Part shown: piece by piece, positions 23,769-35,459 of the stretch
Position numbering within the stretch: the stretch's first letter is position 1
Layout of the letters: every line of letters starts with the position of its first letter
Notes under the pieces: model-generated
Database searches by the model: none
Told to the model about the DNA's origin: nothing
The model's input: the letters and a program-made list of their open reading frames with translations, nothing else
Source of the DNA: Hericium rajendrae
Lineage: Eukaryota > Basidiomycota > Agaricomycetes > Russulales > Hericiaceae
Length of the DNA: 64,000 nucleotides
Direction of reading: 5' to 3'
NCBI GenBank assembly: GCA_033439255.1
Contig: CM065882.1
Coordinates: forward strand, 744,001-808,000
Position numbers and translations under genes: made by a program

Positions 23769-26212
23769 CTACAACTTCGCCCGCACAGGCCGGCTCGCCT
23801 CGGTCTCAGCCTTGACCCGATCGCGCAGCTGCCGGCGCAGAATCTTCCCAGATGGACTGTCGATGAAGCAAACTGTCAATATCGGTCAGAACAGACCATG
23901 CAGGGAGTGCGTACCTCTTGGGAATATGGTCTACGATGACGACGCCTGATGGCAGATGAGATCGGTACGAGCGAAATATGAGATACGGATGGAGGAGACG
24001 CACCGCCGCGCAGCTTCTTGTGGTTCGCGACTCGGCTGGCCATCCAGTCTTGGATCTCTTGTGCGAATTTGGCAGGTGAGGATGGTGGGCTCGCGGGGAC
24101 GACGAAGGCGCTGCGTGCGAGATTCCGTCATGAGAGGGAACAACGGTGGAGGTCAGCAAAGACGATGAGAACGGTGTGAGGGAAGACCCACCGAGGGAGC
24201 TCGGTCGCCTGCACAGGATCGTCGATGCCTATGACAGCTGCGTCGACGAGCTTGGGGTGCGTGAGCAGCAAGGCTTCGAGCTCAGCAGGCGCGACTGCAG
24301 ATACGGATCGGCGTGTCAGATGTCAGTTCCCCCACCACGGCAGACTAAATGCTAGACTCGAACCTTGCAAGCCCTGACATGCGAGAGCCGATCGGTCAAA
24401 AAGAACCACGACCAAGAGCAAGACCCCGCACCTTATATTTAATCAATTCCTTCTTGCGATCCACGACATACCAGAAGCCCTCCTCATCCCGGATACAAAT
24501 GTCCCCAGTCTTGAACCACCCGGAAGGCGTAATAGCATTGCGCGTCGCGGCCGGATTATTCAGGTATCCCTGCAATCATCCCCTCAATCGACATGCGAGT
24601 GGTGAATCTGACGAAGGAACAAACCTTCATGATTGTCGGTCCCCGCAGCCACAGCTCGCCTCGCGCGCTCATGCGCACACCGGGCCCACCGAGCGCCTCC
24701 TCGGCGTCATTCCACTCCGGCGCATCGACGCCCTCATCGTCGTCGTCTGCAGAACGTCAGCGGCGTCGTTGGTCAGGGGCGAAGGAAGGACTGACCGTCG
24801 TCGAGCACGAGCCGCGCCTCGAGGTTCGGGACGAGTAGGCCCACAGAGCCGACCTTGCGCATGGCGGATTCGCGCGGGAGCTGGTGCGTGTGCGGCGAGG
24901 CCTCAGTGAGGCCAAAGGCTGTAGATACTTAGCGAGGACTAGGATGGGGGCGGAGGATGGGCGGCGGACCTTGACCAATGACGACATCAGCGCCGACAGA
25001 GGCGAGCTTCTCCTTTGCTGCGAAAAGGAGCTGGCTGCCGATGGGGGCCGCGCCGCAGGTGATGTAGTGAAGGGAAGTAAGGTCGTACTGTGCCGTCGCT
25101 AGGAGGCCGTCAGTACGGTTCAGGGAAGTGAAGAGGGGAAGTGGTACCGGGAGAGTGGACGAGTGCGAGGAGCATGGGCGGGACGACGAGCGCGACTGTC
25201 ACTCGGTAGCGCGCGATGTAGGCGCAGAGGAGGGTGATGTCAAAGCGCGGCATCACGACGGTGGGCACACCGGCGAGGAGAGGTATCTGTAAGAGGTTCA
25301 AGAGACCTGGTGCTGCCTTGAGTGATTATGCAGTAGAGGCGGGGACGATGGACTTACCGTACATATGGTAGAATGGGAGCACCGCGATCCAGACGTCCTT
25401 CGAAGGATCCATCTTGGAGAAGGCAGCAAAGAGCATCAAGTTGACTGAGACCATGTTTTTATGCGTCGTCTGCGGAGCGATGGCACCGAGTCAATAGACA
25501 TTTTCGGAACTAGCGAATATCGCACCATGACACCCTTCGGTTTGCCCGTTGTACCGCTCGAATAGCACAGGAACGCCGTCTCGTTTATACCACCCGGGCC
25601 CTCGCCCTCAAACTTCTCCTCCTCTTTCGCTTCTCCCAATCCTAGTAAGTCCTCCAACCACACGAGATCCTTACCTGATCCTTTCCGCTCTGCAGCCTCA
25701 CCCGGCTCGTACTGCGTGACCACGATCCGGCGCCTCGCTTGCTCCCCCGATACGCCCACGAGCTTGAGCATCTCGAGCACGGAGTCCAACAGATCGGGAT
25801 GCACGAAAATGAGTCGCGCACCGCTGTCCGTGTACTGGTGCGCGAGCTCGGCCGGGGTGTACGCCGGGTTCGCGAGCGTTAGACACGCACCAGCGGCGAG
25901 AAGCCCAAAGAGCACGACAGGCCATGCTAGCGAGTTCGGCGAGAATACAAGGACGACATCGCCGCGCGCGAATGGCGCGAGGCGGTCGCGGATGGACGAC
26001 GGTGGGTGCTTCAGTCCGTGGAAGAGCTGGAGCGAGAGCGAGCGCAGCTGGGCGCGTGTGAGCGTAATCCCCGTGGGGGCGGAGGTGAAGGCGGGCGCGC
26101 TGGGTGGATGCTTCAAATACTGCGATCCTGGATGCGTCAGAGAGAAATGGAAGGTATAGACAGAGCAGGATGGCGGGTGGACAGGCGCGTAGGGCGATGT
26201 GTAGATCGGCAT
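23769..26212 (-). CDS. 4-coumarate-CoA-ligase-like acyl-CoA synthetase, paralogue 1
   Basis: ANL-superfamily enzyme that forms an acyl-AMP from a carboxylic acid and ATP, then the CoA thioester. Twelve exons: 25526-26212, 25358-25469, 25148-25306, 24970-25098, 24796-24918, 24625-24746, 24432-24569, 24364-24373, 24192-24294, 24004-24110, 23915-23945, 23769-23856; 602 residues. The AMP-binding P-loop is [13 protein letters not shown], followed by GFGLTEASP-type A5, [32 protein letters not shown] and the catalytic-lysine motif [11 protein letters not shown]. Exon 8 is a 10-nt microexon. The protein ends in -AKL, a peroxisomal PTS1 signal. In the A5 motif the first Gly is Ala (AFGLTE). The substrate cannot be read from sequence; fatty, aromatic or secondary-metabolite acids are all possible. 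Confidence 0.93.
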
Positions 26213-26865
26213 TGTCTGTTTGCGGGGGCCTGCTGGGTGACGCTGAACTTCGTAGCTTCGTCGGCAGATAAAGCACAGACGTTAGATATAGATAGTGTCC
26301 ACTTTAAAGAATACCTTTATGCTAATCATGAGCCCAAAGGGTCATGATCATGGCCGCAGCACGGCGGAAGACGACTTTCTCAGCTGACTCGGGCGAGGCG
26401 CTCGCACATCGCGCAACGCCGCGACTCGGGATTTCTGCTCAGCAAAAGGAAAGAATTGCAGGGCACATGACAAGCAGGTATCTGATCGCGAGAGGATGGC
26501 GGAGTCGGGGAGAGGTGGGCGCTGTCGATCGACCAGCCCGACCAGTGCCCGAGCATGCGCAGTGTGCTCAAGTTCTGTGCTCCGCTTCCGAGTATCTGTT
26601 CAGTAACGGCTTCGAGGTGTTGACGAATAAGTTGATGACAGCATCACCCGCTAGTTAGTGACCACCTTGACTGTTAGCATTCAGCTACGTTACCTCTAAG
26701 ATCTACTTAAGTAGGTCACTGCCGTTGAGGAAAGTTGAAAGAAGCGCCTGTAGTAAGCGCTCGTCGTAGGGTCTCCTGAAGATCGGACACTCCTCTTTGA
26801 TCCAAATCATGCAAATAATTCGGGTAGATACAACGCTTGCTCGCAACTAGCCAATGTCCAAACAA
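26213..26865. other. Intergenic, no gene seen
   Basis: 650 bp between CoA ligase 1 (promoter side) and the 3' end of the Ser-rich gene. No motif or coding signal noted. Confidence 0.4.
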
Positions 26866-28522
26866 TTACAGGAACACGTTAATAACCCCTCCATCCTCAC
26901 TGGCATTCTCATGTTCATCGAGTCCTTGGACCGAGCCTGCAACGCTGAAGTTCGAATACTGGTCTTCGTCTTGCTCGTCCGAGCTGCCAGACTCGGTACC
27001 GTCTTCCGTAGAATCCTCCAGCCAATACGCTTCGTGTTCCTCGATCTCCCGATCTCGTTCCTCCACCTGTTTCTGCGTCATCTGCAGCTGTGAGAAAAGG
27101 GAACATCTCATCATTCTCTCGTGGTGCAAGGCCCTCTCGAGATCAAAGATCCTCGCGATAGCTGGTGAACCTTCATATGAGCACCCTCAACTGTAAAAGA
27201 AGATAAAACAGGCCGTACGCACCGTCCAGAGACTCGATAACCTCGTCTCCTTGTTCATGAGCACGCGGCACGCCGTACAACACCGTCCGCAACGTCCTCC
27301 GCGCCGCAAAATACCGTTCATCATCGTTACCACGCATTCTCTTCCTCTGGCGAAAGAAGTCGGAATCCTGATCGGAGCCGGAGCCTTCGTGTTCAACGTC
27401 GGCCCTCTTCTTGCCCTTGTCGTGACTGCCAGATGCCTCGTAGCTCGGGACACCTGCACCGCGAGAGGGTAAGCCCTGGATGTTAATATACTCCGAGGCG
27501 AGAGCCACGCCGTTTGAACCACCGGTTTCTGCAACACCGCTGTCCGAAGACCCGCTGTCGGGTGGGACCATCGTTCCCAGGTATCCGCCGCCAGCACTGT
27601 TCCTTGGCCCGCGCGCAGTCGAGATGCTGGCGACACTCCCGTCCTCGCTGCTATAGGAAGATAGCCGAGACCTGGCGTCCTCCCCAACTAGCGTGGTACT
27701 GCTGGAGGCAGAAGGGGAGGATCTGCGGAAAGTGGTGGAAGACAGCGGTACAGGGAAAGTAGTTGAGGCCAATTTGTGCCACGTCTCCGCATCCACCAGG
27801 TCCTCAGTGTCAGGCTGCCATTCCTGTTCGCCGGTGAGGGATTTCAGTGGTAGTGTCGGCGTCGAGCTTATGCTGCTAGAGCCACTGCCACCATCCTGCG
27901 ACTGAGGCGTCATTGGATACTTTCTATCGGGACCGTCCTGGTCTATGGAAGATCGCGGTTGTACAAGACTTTCGTCACTGTGAGCGGTCAGCGATGGCGG
28001 TAGAGGCGGCTCTGCATCCAACCATTCCTGAATGCTGGCTTGTGAGCCTTGTCGGCCAGCGGCGGAGTCCTGCACTAGTGGGGACACTTCAAGAAAAACG
28101 TTGGAGCCTCTGCTAATTGACACCTGATGCGTCAATGATTCGTCTCTGTCAGGGCCTTCCGGGCGATAAGCGGAGGACGGGCGCCGTGCACAACTTTCAT
28201 AGTCGTATAGACCGCCTCGTTCGGTGCCCTTGGACTGGTTGGCGAGGCGCGTTGTCGAATTGGTTTCCATGCAGGCATCTGTGCTAGAGCGATGCCGAAA
28301 GGGCGCTGACAGGATCGGTAGGCCGCTGTTTGAAGGGACATCTGCTTCTGCAGAACTACTTGACGCGCTATACAACCATGAGCATACTGCAGAAACGCAC
28401 TTCTGGAAAGCTACGCACCCGATAGTGGACGTCTGAAGGCTCGCACCCAGGGTATCTGCTGCTAGAGATGGCCCCGCCATACTTTCTGCAATGCAGAGCT
28501 GGTGATGGAATCGCGAGTCCAT
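26866..28522 (-). CDS. Ser-rich protein of unknown function with short coiled coil
   Basis: Two exons (27223-28522 and 26866-27161) joined by a 61-nt intron, 531 residues. I start at the ATG at 28522; the frame is open further up but only from a GTG. The body is low-complexity, rich in Ser, Thr, Pro and acidic residues (runs such as SASSSTTL and SGSSDSG), with a basic patch (KGKKRADVEHEG, RQRKRMRG) that could be nuclear. After the intron comes a predicted coiled coil (LQMTQKQVEERDREIEEHE) and an acidic tail. I recognise no domain. It is likely a disordered regulatory or scaffold protein, but that is a guess. Confidence 0.6.
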
Positions 28523-29818
28523 GATAGTGAGGTGACAATGCTGCGGCTGAGGAGGATGTTGATACAAAGAGATAAGGCGACGAGACACACCATTCGTAGG
28601 GAATCATTTATAGGTAGATGAAAACAACATCAAAGAACAACATCGCGAGGAGAACTAGGAAACAAGAGCGAAGGATCGCTTTCTGCTTTGGCTGGCGCCT
28701 ACGGTTGTCAAGTCCGCTAGTCAAGGGGCACGAAACCGAGTTCACCGTGAAGGGAGTCTCTTGTGTCCAAGTGTCAATGATGCCATCTTTTTCTAATGAA
28801 TGTTATAAATAACGGATGAACTAGAAACCTCGAACACTACCAATCCAAAGCCTGATGAGGAATGAACTCTTGCCTGCACGGTCCACAGAGGCGACCATGA
28901 AACTTCCGGTGAACCGCGGTTGAGATGCGCACCTTGTTTAACTTTTCTGGAACATAGACATAGACAAGGTCCTTGCAGTACACATGCGCTGCAGGCAATC
29001 TACTTTTCCGGCATAGCAACCACTGCACTTTCAAGGCCGCCCTTGTTCTTCTTACGACGCTTCAAATGTCCAGATGCATCACATACACAGCCAAGGACTT
29101 ATACTTTCTATGGAGAGAAAATGAGCTCAATGCCTTCTTAGAGACATTCAAGACGACAGGCTACGCACCATCTTAACAAACCGAACTACAGTGGTTGAAG
29201 AGAAGCATGTCGTACTGTGTTGTGTTGAACTAAGTCGGGTCTCGCCACTGCGCCTGCCCTAAACTTCCCACGGCCCCTCCATTAAAAACTCTTCCCGCGT
29301 GGCCAGGTTTTCCTTCGTGCGGCGACATGGCCTTACTTTTCCCCATGTTGCTCATGGCCGTTCTTTCCACGCGGCCGTTCGAGTGTCAGGCCATGCCCCG
29401 AGCAACACCTGGAACGTCTCAGTACCTTATATTCGCGCTCAGATGAGGGGCGGGGATGGGTCGGTGGTTCCGACATATTTTTCGGTTCGTTTGCAGTTAC
29501 AGTATGTTTACTGCTTCTTCTATAGAGAATCAGATGCAATGCAATACGAGTTGGGTTTCTTGCAATGATTCGGCTGATATAGGAGTTGGTGCTTTCTTCA
29601 GGTGAAGGAAGCGACCCGGTACTTTCGCCGTTGCCGTATGCAATGCCATCGAACAGAGCTCCATCACTTTTGAGAGTAGCCTCGACATTTGTGAGTACTA
29701 CACTATATCTGAATCATATGTGATGCTACCAGCTTCATCAAACTTCAAGTGCCTTTACCTGAAGAGGTTATGCTGGTAATGCATAACAGATGTGAATTCA
29801 TTGACTCACAAACTTTAT
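28523..29818. other. Intergenic, possible gene scraps
   Basis: 1.3 kb with no gene I can build. On the minus strand near 28.84-29.12 kb there are short coding-like pieces in different frames (for example HLKRRKKNKGG and KFHGRLCGPC), which may be a remnant. 29.2-29.6 kb has GC-rich promoter-like sequence only. Confidence 0.35.
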
Positions 29819-31118
29819 CGTGGAAACAGGTCTCGGCAGGACGAAGCTCTGCAGACACTCAGTAGCAATTTCCTCGAACGTCTGGGTCCACGAGCCGGAA
29901 CGGAAACAGCAAGAAATCATGGACGGAATCCGACGACTCATAATACTTCAGCTGGCCCGCCGCGTACCCCTCCCCCATGTCCGCCCCCATCCTGCCCACG
30001 AGCACGCGTATCTCGTCGCGCAGCAGCTCAGCCTCTCCCGCGACGACGAATGTCCGCGGCCAGCCTTGAACGAAACCGGCTTGATCCCCATGTCGACGCT
30101 TGCAGGCGAGATGAAGCGGTTCGAGCGCGCGCCCTCCTCTTCAAATGGCCCGAGGAATGCCGCGCACACGTACTTCAAGCTCGCGCTTGCGGCTCTGCCG
30201 ATGTAATCCGAGTCCACGCATGTATGCGAAAACGTGCCCGGCTGCTGGTTGGACTGCGATATGTCGGTCCCGGGCGAGAGGAGCAGCCACGCAGCCCGGT
30301 GATCACGGGAGGTCGGGCATGCCGTCGTTCTCGATGAGATAGCGCGTGAGCGCCAGCGCGATATTTCTGCCGCGGCGAAGCCGACAACATCGACCAAATA
30401 CAGAGATGTAGCCCGCCAGTGCGTCCAGAAGGGCCGCGGGGAACGGACTGGCGGGCGGGTCGGGGCCCGGGGGGCCACGTGCGAGAGGCGGTATTCGACG
30501 GCAAAGATGAGCTTCACTGGTGCACAGTGCTTGAGGAGACCGCGGGCGATGTTCGCCAGTGGGACTGGCGAACATCCAGACGTAGCTACCACCGTGGAAT
30601 GCTCAGACGACTTTCTCGCCCGACGCGGGCGGCGCCCCGATGGGCATGTCGATGCCAGACTTGTCAAGACAATAGCCAGGGGCGCTGATTGGCTGCACGT
30701 CGCTGACTTCGTCCCAAGTCTTCATCTCGGGGGTGATCAAGTAGGGAACGGGATTGAGCCGTGCGTGTTTGATGTCGATGCCTTTCGCTATCGTGGTGTA
30801 GTCAGACGTGGACAACACTGGACCGATGCTCGAGCGGTTAGCCTCACAGATCCCATGAAACACTCAATACGAAGAATTCACCGTGACACCACGATATTCA
30901 GCCTCCGTAGGATGTTCACACATATAATTCTGAACAGCGGCCATGATTCCCCCGGCCGCATGGACCTTGAAGCGTAGTAAAACGATCAAAATGGCACTAG
31001 AAACCGCCGCGTGAAGAAGAAACTCGTACAAGAGACAGAGCGTTCTTATGGGCTGCCTGCGAAATTCATGCATGACTTGAGGGACGGGGGCCTTTTGTTG
31101 GGACGCGTCGATCTCCAA
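29819..31118 (-). pseudogene. Decayed alpha/beta hydrolase (steryl acetyl hydrolase / HSL type)
   Basis: The order of recognisable pieces matches the fungal HSL-type esterases: RRQPIRTLCLLYEFL (membrane anchor start), GIDIKHARLNPVPYLIT, DMPIGAPPASGEKVV, FHGGSYV (oxyanion HGG), ANIARGLLKHCAPVKLIF, FPAALLDALAGYI, NIALALTRYLIENDG, a YISPAS-like stretch and SDSVHDFLLFPF near the catalytic His. They lie in several frames. A TGA interrupts between GEKVV and FHGG, at least three frameshifts follow, and the GDSAG nucleophile motif cannot be read in any frame (30361-30395). The gene is therefore dead. Boundaries are approximate. Confidence 0.75.
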
Positions 31119-31953
31119 GTACCTGGGCCTGATGGCTCAGGAATGACTAAGAATGTTCCTTGCCAATGTCAGCAATCTGGGATGCCGGTAGTCACTAATC
31201 AGCCTCTGGAAGTATCACAATCTTACCGTTGACAGACTATTCTGCATGCACTTGCGTAGTGCTAACTTGTTCACCTACGGCCAAGAAGGGGTGGCTCGGT
31301 CAGGTCAAGTTAATGCAGATTAGAGAGTTTTTGCAACGGGTTGAACTCGGACTTGGAATCGACTGGTGGAGCGCCAAGTCGAACTGATCTCCCGATGCTC
31401 GACTGGGATCTTTGAATTGGAGCGGCGCCGGTCCTTGACATAATCGGCTTGCCAGTCAATTTGTACCCTCCCCCACGCTGTCGGCGGCGCGAGCACACTG
31501 GGAGCCTGCGGGACGTTCCCTCAAGACGATGTCTGAGAGGTCTGACGAGCTTCGCGGAGGAGCTTGAAGATTGGCAGTGGCCAGTGAAGCTTAAAGTTAC
31601 AGATGTTCTTGCAGCTCCCAGCGGGATCTTGGGTGCTCCAAGCTCGAGCCGTGCTAGGGTTTGACTGTGGAGCGGTTGGGTTCGCGGTGGCATCAGCTAA
31701 AACGTGCTGAAGCGGTATTTCCTGGTGAGGAATGTCACGCGTGACCGGGCTTGCGGGACTTCAGAAGGCCTTGGAAAGTACTAGCAGAGATAACCGCACC
31801 TAGTAGAAACTCGATCAACCCTTGACATACTCGCGCCGCCCTTGCGCGACCTTAGATTAGCCTTAGATCCCCATCAGAAGCAGTTGTCGCACATTGGTAG
31901 CAGTTGGTAAGTCTCAAGAGTCTTTATCTCACGCTGCCAAGTTGTTTAATCCT
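31119..31953. other. Intergenic, no gene seen
   Basis: 830 bp with no motif, repeat or coherent splice structure that I can see. Confidence 0.4.
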
Positions 31954-32524
31954 CTACTTTGGCGGCTTAAATCGGGTGCTCGCTGATAGTACCCTCGTAT
32001 CTATGGTGCGCACTGATTGCAGCGCGTATAGCACACGAAGTATACCACTTGAGAAGTAGCGATGAAGCTGGATTATATTTCGCAAAGTATGTGCATTACA
32101 TGGCTTCGTACCTGGCTTCATCGAATCCAAAGCGTATTCACCTTTGCCTTCGGTTTCCTCAGATCTCAAAGCCATTGCCTTTTTGACTTCAAAGTTCTCG
32201 TTCTCGCCTTCGCTACCTTCCGAACCGTACGGTTTCGCCCCGCTCGCTTCGTCTGCTCCTACTTCGTACCCAGCGACTGTGTCCATCGCTATTTCGACGT
32301 CGTCCGCGTTGTCCCGGGATTGAGATTGACTTACTGATCAACGATTCCTCCGCAGGAAGTGCAACGCTGGTAATAATTGCGGTCCACGCTGCCTCGGCCC
32401 GCATACGCATCGCGGCATGAATGACGAGCGCTTGCTGCCATCGGACTACAGAGCTCGATCGCACATACCCATCAAGACCTGGACCATATCCCGCGACCGT
32501 GCTCGATGGGGAGCAGATCAGCAT
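31954..32524 (-). CDS. Possible small acidic protein, two exons
   Basis: Exon 1 32335-32524 and exon 2 31954-32288 join across a 46-nt intron with good ends (gtaagt...aaatag), giving 174 residues from a true ATG. The first exon ends with an Ala-rich helix (RAEAAWTAIITSVALPAEE), and the second is acidic (GSEGSEGENENFE). No family recognised. It abuts the odd AT-rich/minisatellite block. It may be a real lineage-specific gene, a remnant or chance. Confidence 0.33.
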
Positions 32525-32769
32525 GTGAGTGTCCACCCTGGCCGCGAACTTTCGAGAACTCTGACAAACACAAAAAATTTTTGTACGTCAACGATATAAG
32601 AACGAAGCCGTCTGTCGTCCCAACACACACTTGTCCATCTGCACCATCTCCAACTTTCTCTCACTCCCTGTGTCCGTGGCATCCACTGCTATCCGACACG
32701 TTTGCCTGGTCAGATCGAGTTGCCCCTCGATGTGCAAAGTGCAGATTGCTTCCTCAACATCTGAGAAAT

Positions 32770-33000
32770 TAGAAATCTATATAGCTCAGCATTAAAGTAT
32801 GTGTCCTAGCATAGTGCTATGGGGTCTATATAGCCACCTTTGCACATATGTAGAGCTATGCACATTATGATAGCCTTTATAGCAGCAGGCAGAAGGTATA
32901 TAGACCTATGTACCTGTAAGCCATTACTATCAGAGCTATGTACCATCATAGCCTTGCTATGGACTCTATCAGCCCTATGTCAGATATGGTAGACTCCATA
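32770..33000. repeat. AT-rich arm with many GCTATG/CATAGC/CTATAT words (left)
   Basis: About 230 bp in which short words of the type agctatg, catagc and tctatat recur every 10-25 bp in both orientations. The same vocabulary fills 35460-35690 on the far side of the GC-rich block. I see no exact terminal inverted repeat. Confidence 0.5.
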
Positions 33001-33419
33001 ATCACAAGTCAAATTTTTTGATTTTATCAAATGAGAGACTTCAATTTTAAAAAAACAGTTGACTGGTATAGGGAACACAGTTACAATTACTAACTTACAA
33101 GTACAGAAAACAGTTGTAATTAAAAATATAACTGGGGCAGCATCACATGCATGTAGATCACAGCCGTGCACCGCACATCATGTAGCAGTCGCGCGCGGGC
33201 TGCTGAGTCGCGTGCAGCCCGCTGACACCGCGCGCGTGGCATCGGCACCCTGTATACGACGGCAGGGTCGTGCATGGGCTGCTGCCTGCTGCACTGCCTT
33301 AAAGTGGCTGTCGGGGTCCATGCGCGTGGCGTTATGGTCACGCGCATGCGTTGACGATGCACGCGAGGTGCGACAGAGGGCGGAGAAGCGGCGCGGACGG
33401 CGCGGACACGGCGCAGAGC

Positions 33420-33985
33420 GCATGGACGTAGCGCGGATAGCGTAGAGGCCGCGGGGAGTGCGTGAAGGCAGCGGGGAGTGCGGTGACGCGGCGCAGAGGG
33501 CGCTGACGTGGCGGAAAGGGCGGTGACGTCGCGGGGAAGGGCGTTGACGTCGCGGGGAGGGCGTTGACACGGCGGGAAGGGCACGGATGCGGCGACGAAT
33601 ACGCGGACGCGGCGACGAATACGCGGACGCGGCGAAGAGGGCGCGGACGCGGCGTTGAGAGTCCAAACGCGGCGCTGAAGGTCCAAACGCGGCGTTGAGG
33701 GCGCAGACGCGGCGTTGAGGGCGTCGGCATGGTGCGGAGGGCGCGGAGGCGGCGCATAGGCGGAATAACGGTGCAGAGGGCACAGGCATCCCGCGGAGGA
33801 CGGAGGCACGGCGCGAAGGATGCAGACGCGGCGCTCAGCACGTAGAAGTGGCGCTGAAGGGGGGTCTGGACGCAGCGCGGAGGGGGCGGAGGGCGCGGCA
33901 TTGCGCGAGCGTGTGGCGAGGGCGGCGAGCGTGTGGCGAGGGCGGCGAGCGTGTGGCGAGGGCGGCGAGCGTGCGACGAGTAAGG
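33420..33985 (+). repeat. Degenerate 20-bp minisatellite (GC-rich)
   Basis: Reading in steps of 20 bases lines up a repeated unit close to gcgcggacgcggcgttgagg for more than 25 copies. Near-perfect units are acgcggacgcggcgacgaat (two adjacent copies near 33600) and gcgagcgtgtggcgagggcg (three adjacent copies near 33905-33970). Because 20 is not a multiple of 3, all frames cycle, and this explains the long overlapping minus-strand open frames of 200-300 codons here. Confidence 0.75.
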
Positions 33986-34098
33986 CGAGCACGCGGGGCA
34001 TGGATCTTCGGCGCTGGGCCGTTCGCTGCGCTGGCGACACAGCGGGGGCGTGAAGGGGTCAGACGGAGTGCTTGAGGCCCGCACGAAGGGAACACATC

Positions 34099-34128
34099 CG
34101 AGTCCCGTTGCCCTGGCAACGGGACTCG
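34099..34128. repeat. Perfect 14-bp palindrome arms, 2-nt centre
   Basis: cgagtcccgttgcc and ggcaacgggactcg are exact reverse complements separated by ct. The element is unique in this region and lies just beyond the minisatellite. It could form a hairpin or cruciform; function unknown. Confidence 0.8.
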
Positions 34129-34393
34129 ACAGCGCTCACTTGCGAGGATGTTGACGGTACGGGCGATGATGTAGCCCGTGCGCACACGCCGTTGACAACG
34201 CGCAGACGGCATGCAACGGGTGTGAAAGGAGGGAACCGGGGGCTTGTGCGTCGTTGAGGTCGCGCGCGAGTGAGCCGCGCGGGGTATAGGACTGCGCACA
34301 AGGTGCGGACGAGCGTGAACGGGGCGTGCGGGGATGCAGTGGGGACGTGGAAGATGCGATGGGGTCGCCGAGGGTCGAGTGACGAGGCACATT

Positions 34394-34426
34394 GAGAGTA
34401 TCGCCCGAAATACGAGCGATACTCTC
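34394..34426. repeat. 11-bp inverted repeat, 11-nt spacer
   Basis: gagagtatcgc (34394-34404) and gcgatactctc (34416-34426) are exact reverse complements. It lies at the GC-rich to AT-rich transition of the block. Function unknown. Confidence 0.75.
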
Positions 34427-34874
34427 TGAATTAGTGCGAAAACAAGAAAGATAAGTTGTTATTTGCTTACCTGGTAGCCCTCTGCTTACTGATGAGCCCT
34501 CTAAACCTTCGAAGTTGACGACAGCGGGGCAATTGAGGGAAGAGGGGTGCGAGGGAACGGAGACAACGAGGAGGAGTGAGAGGAAGTGTCGAAAGTATAG
34601 TACAAGTCGACGCGCCTTTGATGCTTCAGCCGCCGAAACGAGCGAAGCTAATTTGCTCGAGCCTCAACAAATCAAATCAAATCATATAAATTCAGAGAAA
34701 AAAGTTACAATGATAGATAATACACGAGATCAAAATGCATGAGAATAGTATGTATAGACTGTACTTTGCATCTCTGAGCAGCAATATCAACGTAGTTAAA
34801 TCTGCCAGCCCAGTCCCTGACGCGGCGCTCGGCAGCACCCGGCAGCCACGAATCTCGGCTTCGCCCGGGAATCG

Positions 34875-34883
34875 TATATAAGG
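34875..34883 (+). promoter_or_regulatory. TATA-box-like TATATAAGG with pyrimidine-rich leader
   Basis: TATATAAGG is followed at +30 to +150 by a pyrimidine-rich, CGTCGT-rich leader and then splice-donor-like sequences (aaggtgtgttga, aaggtgagttga near 35.03 and 35.11 kb). It looks like a Pol II promoter reading rightwards into the AT-rich arm, but I find no protein downstream. Confidence 0.3.
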
Positions 34884-35459
34884 CTCGCGCGACGCGCGTT
34901 GCCTCTTGCTCTCTAACCCCCACCATCTCTCGCCACGTCGGCGTCGTCGTCGTCGTTGTTGCTTGCTCGCCGTTGCTCCTTTGCTCGTCGTCGTGCTTTC
35001 TTTGCTCGTTGTTCCCTTGCTCAATTATCTTAAGGTGTGTTGACTTTAATATAATATACTATGTTCTTTACTAATGTTCTCTCTAGTTATATCTTTGTTA
35101 TCTTCTCAAGTTAAGGTGAGTTGATCTTTTGTTGTCTTTATCTTTGTATCTATGTTATCTAATATCTTTGATCAATAGATTTTCGCTTTTTAGATTAAAG
35201 TAGATTTATTAATTTGTTATCTTTTTGAGTTGTGAGTATATATTGTTATAGTAAATGATAAAGATTATAATAGATTGTAATATTGTAATATATTACATTG
35301 ATCAATATGATATAAATTTGAAATAATTACTTTCAAATGATTTTTCAATAGTAATAATAAATATAAGATTTGCTTTATAGCTGGACAAAATTTTTGATAG
35401 TTTTGATAGATCCTATTACTTTGATAGATGTGCTAAGTTTACATATTGAGTATAATATA

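Noticed and set aside
28837-29160. Zinc-finger-like scraps (CDASGHLKRRKK, GRLCGPCRQEF)
   Set aside because: In different frames with no convincing splice sites between them; too little to call a gene.
33120-34392. Minus-strand open frames of 160-306 codons
   Set aside because: All come from a GC-rich 20-bp repeat that keeps every frame open; composition is Arg/Pro/Ser/Ala only, with no domain.
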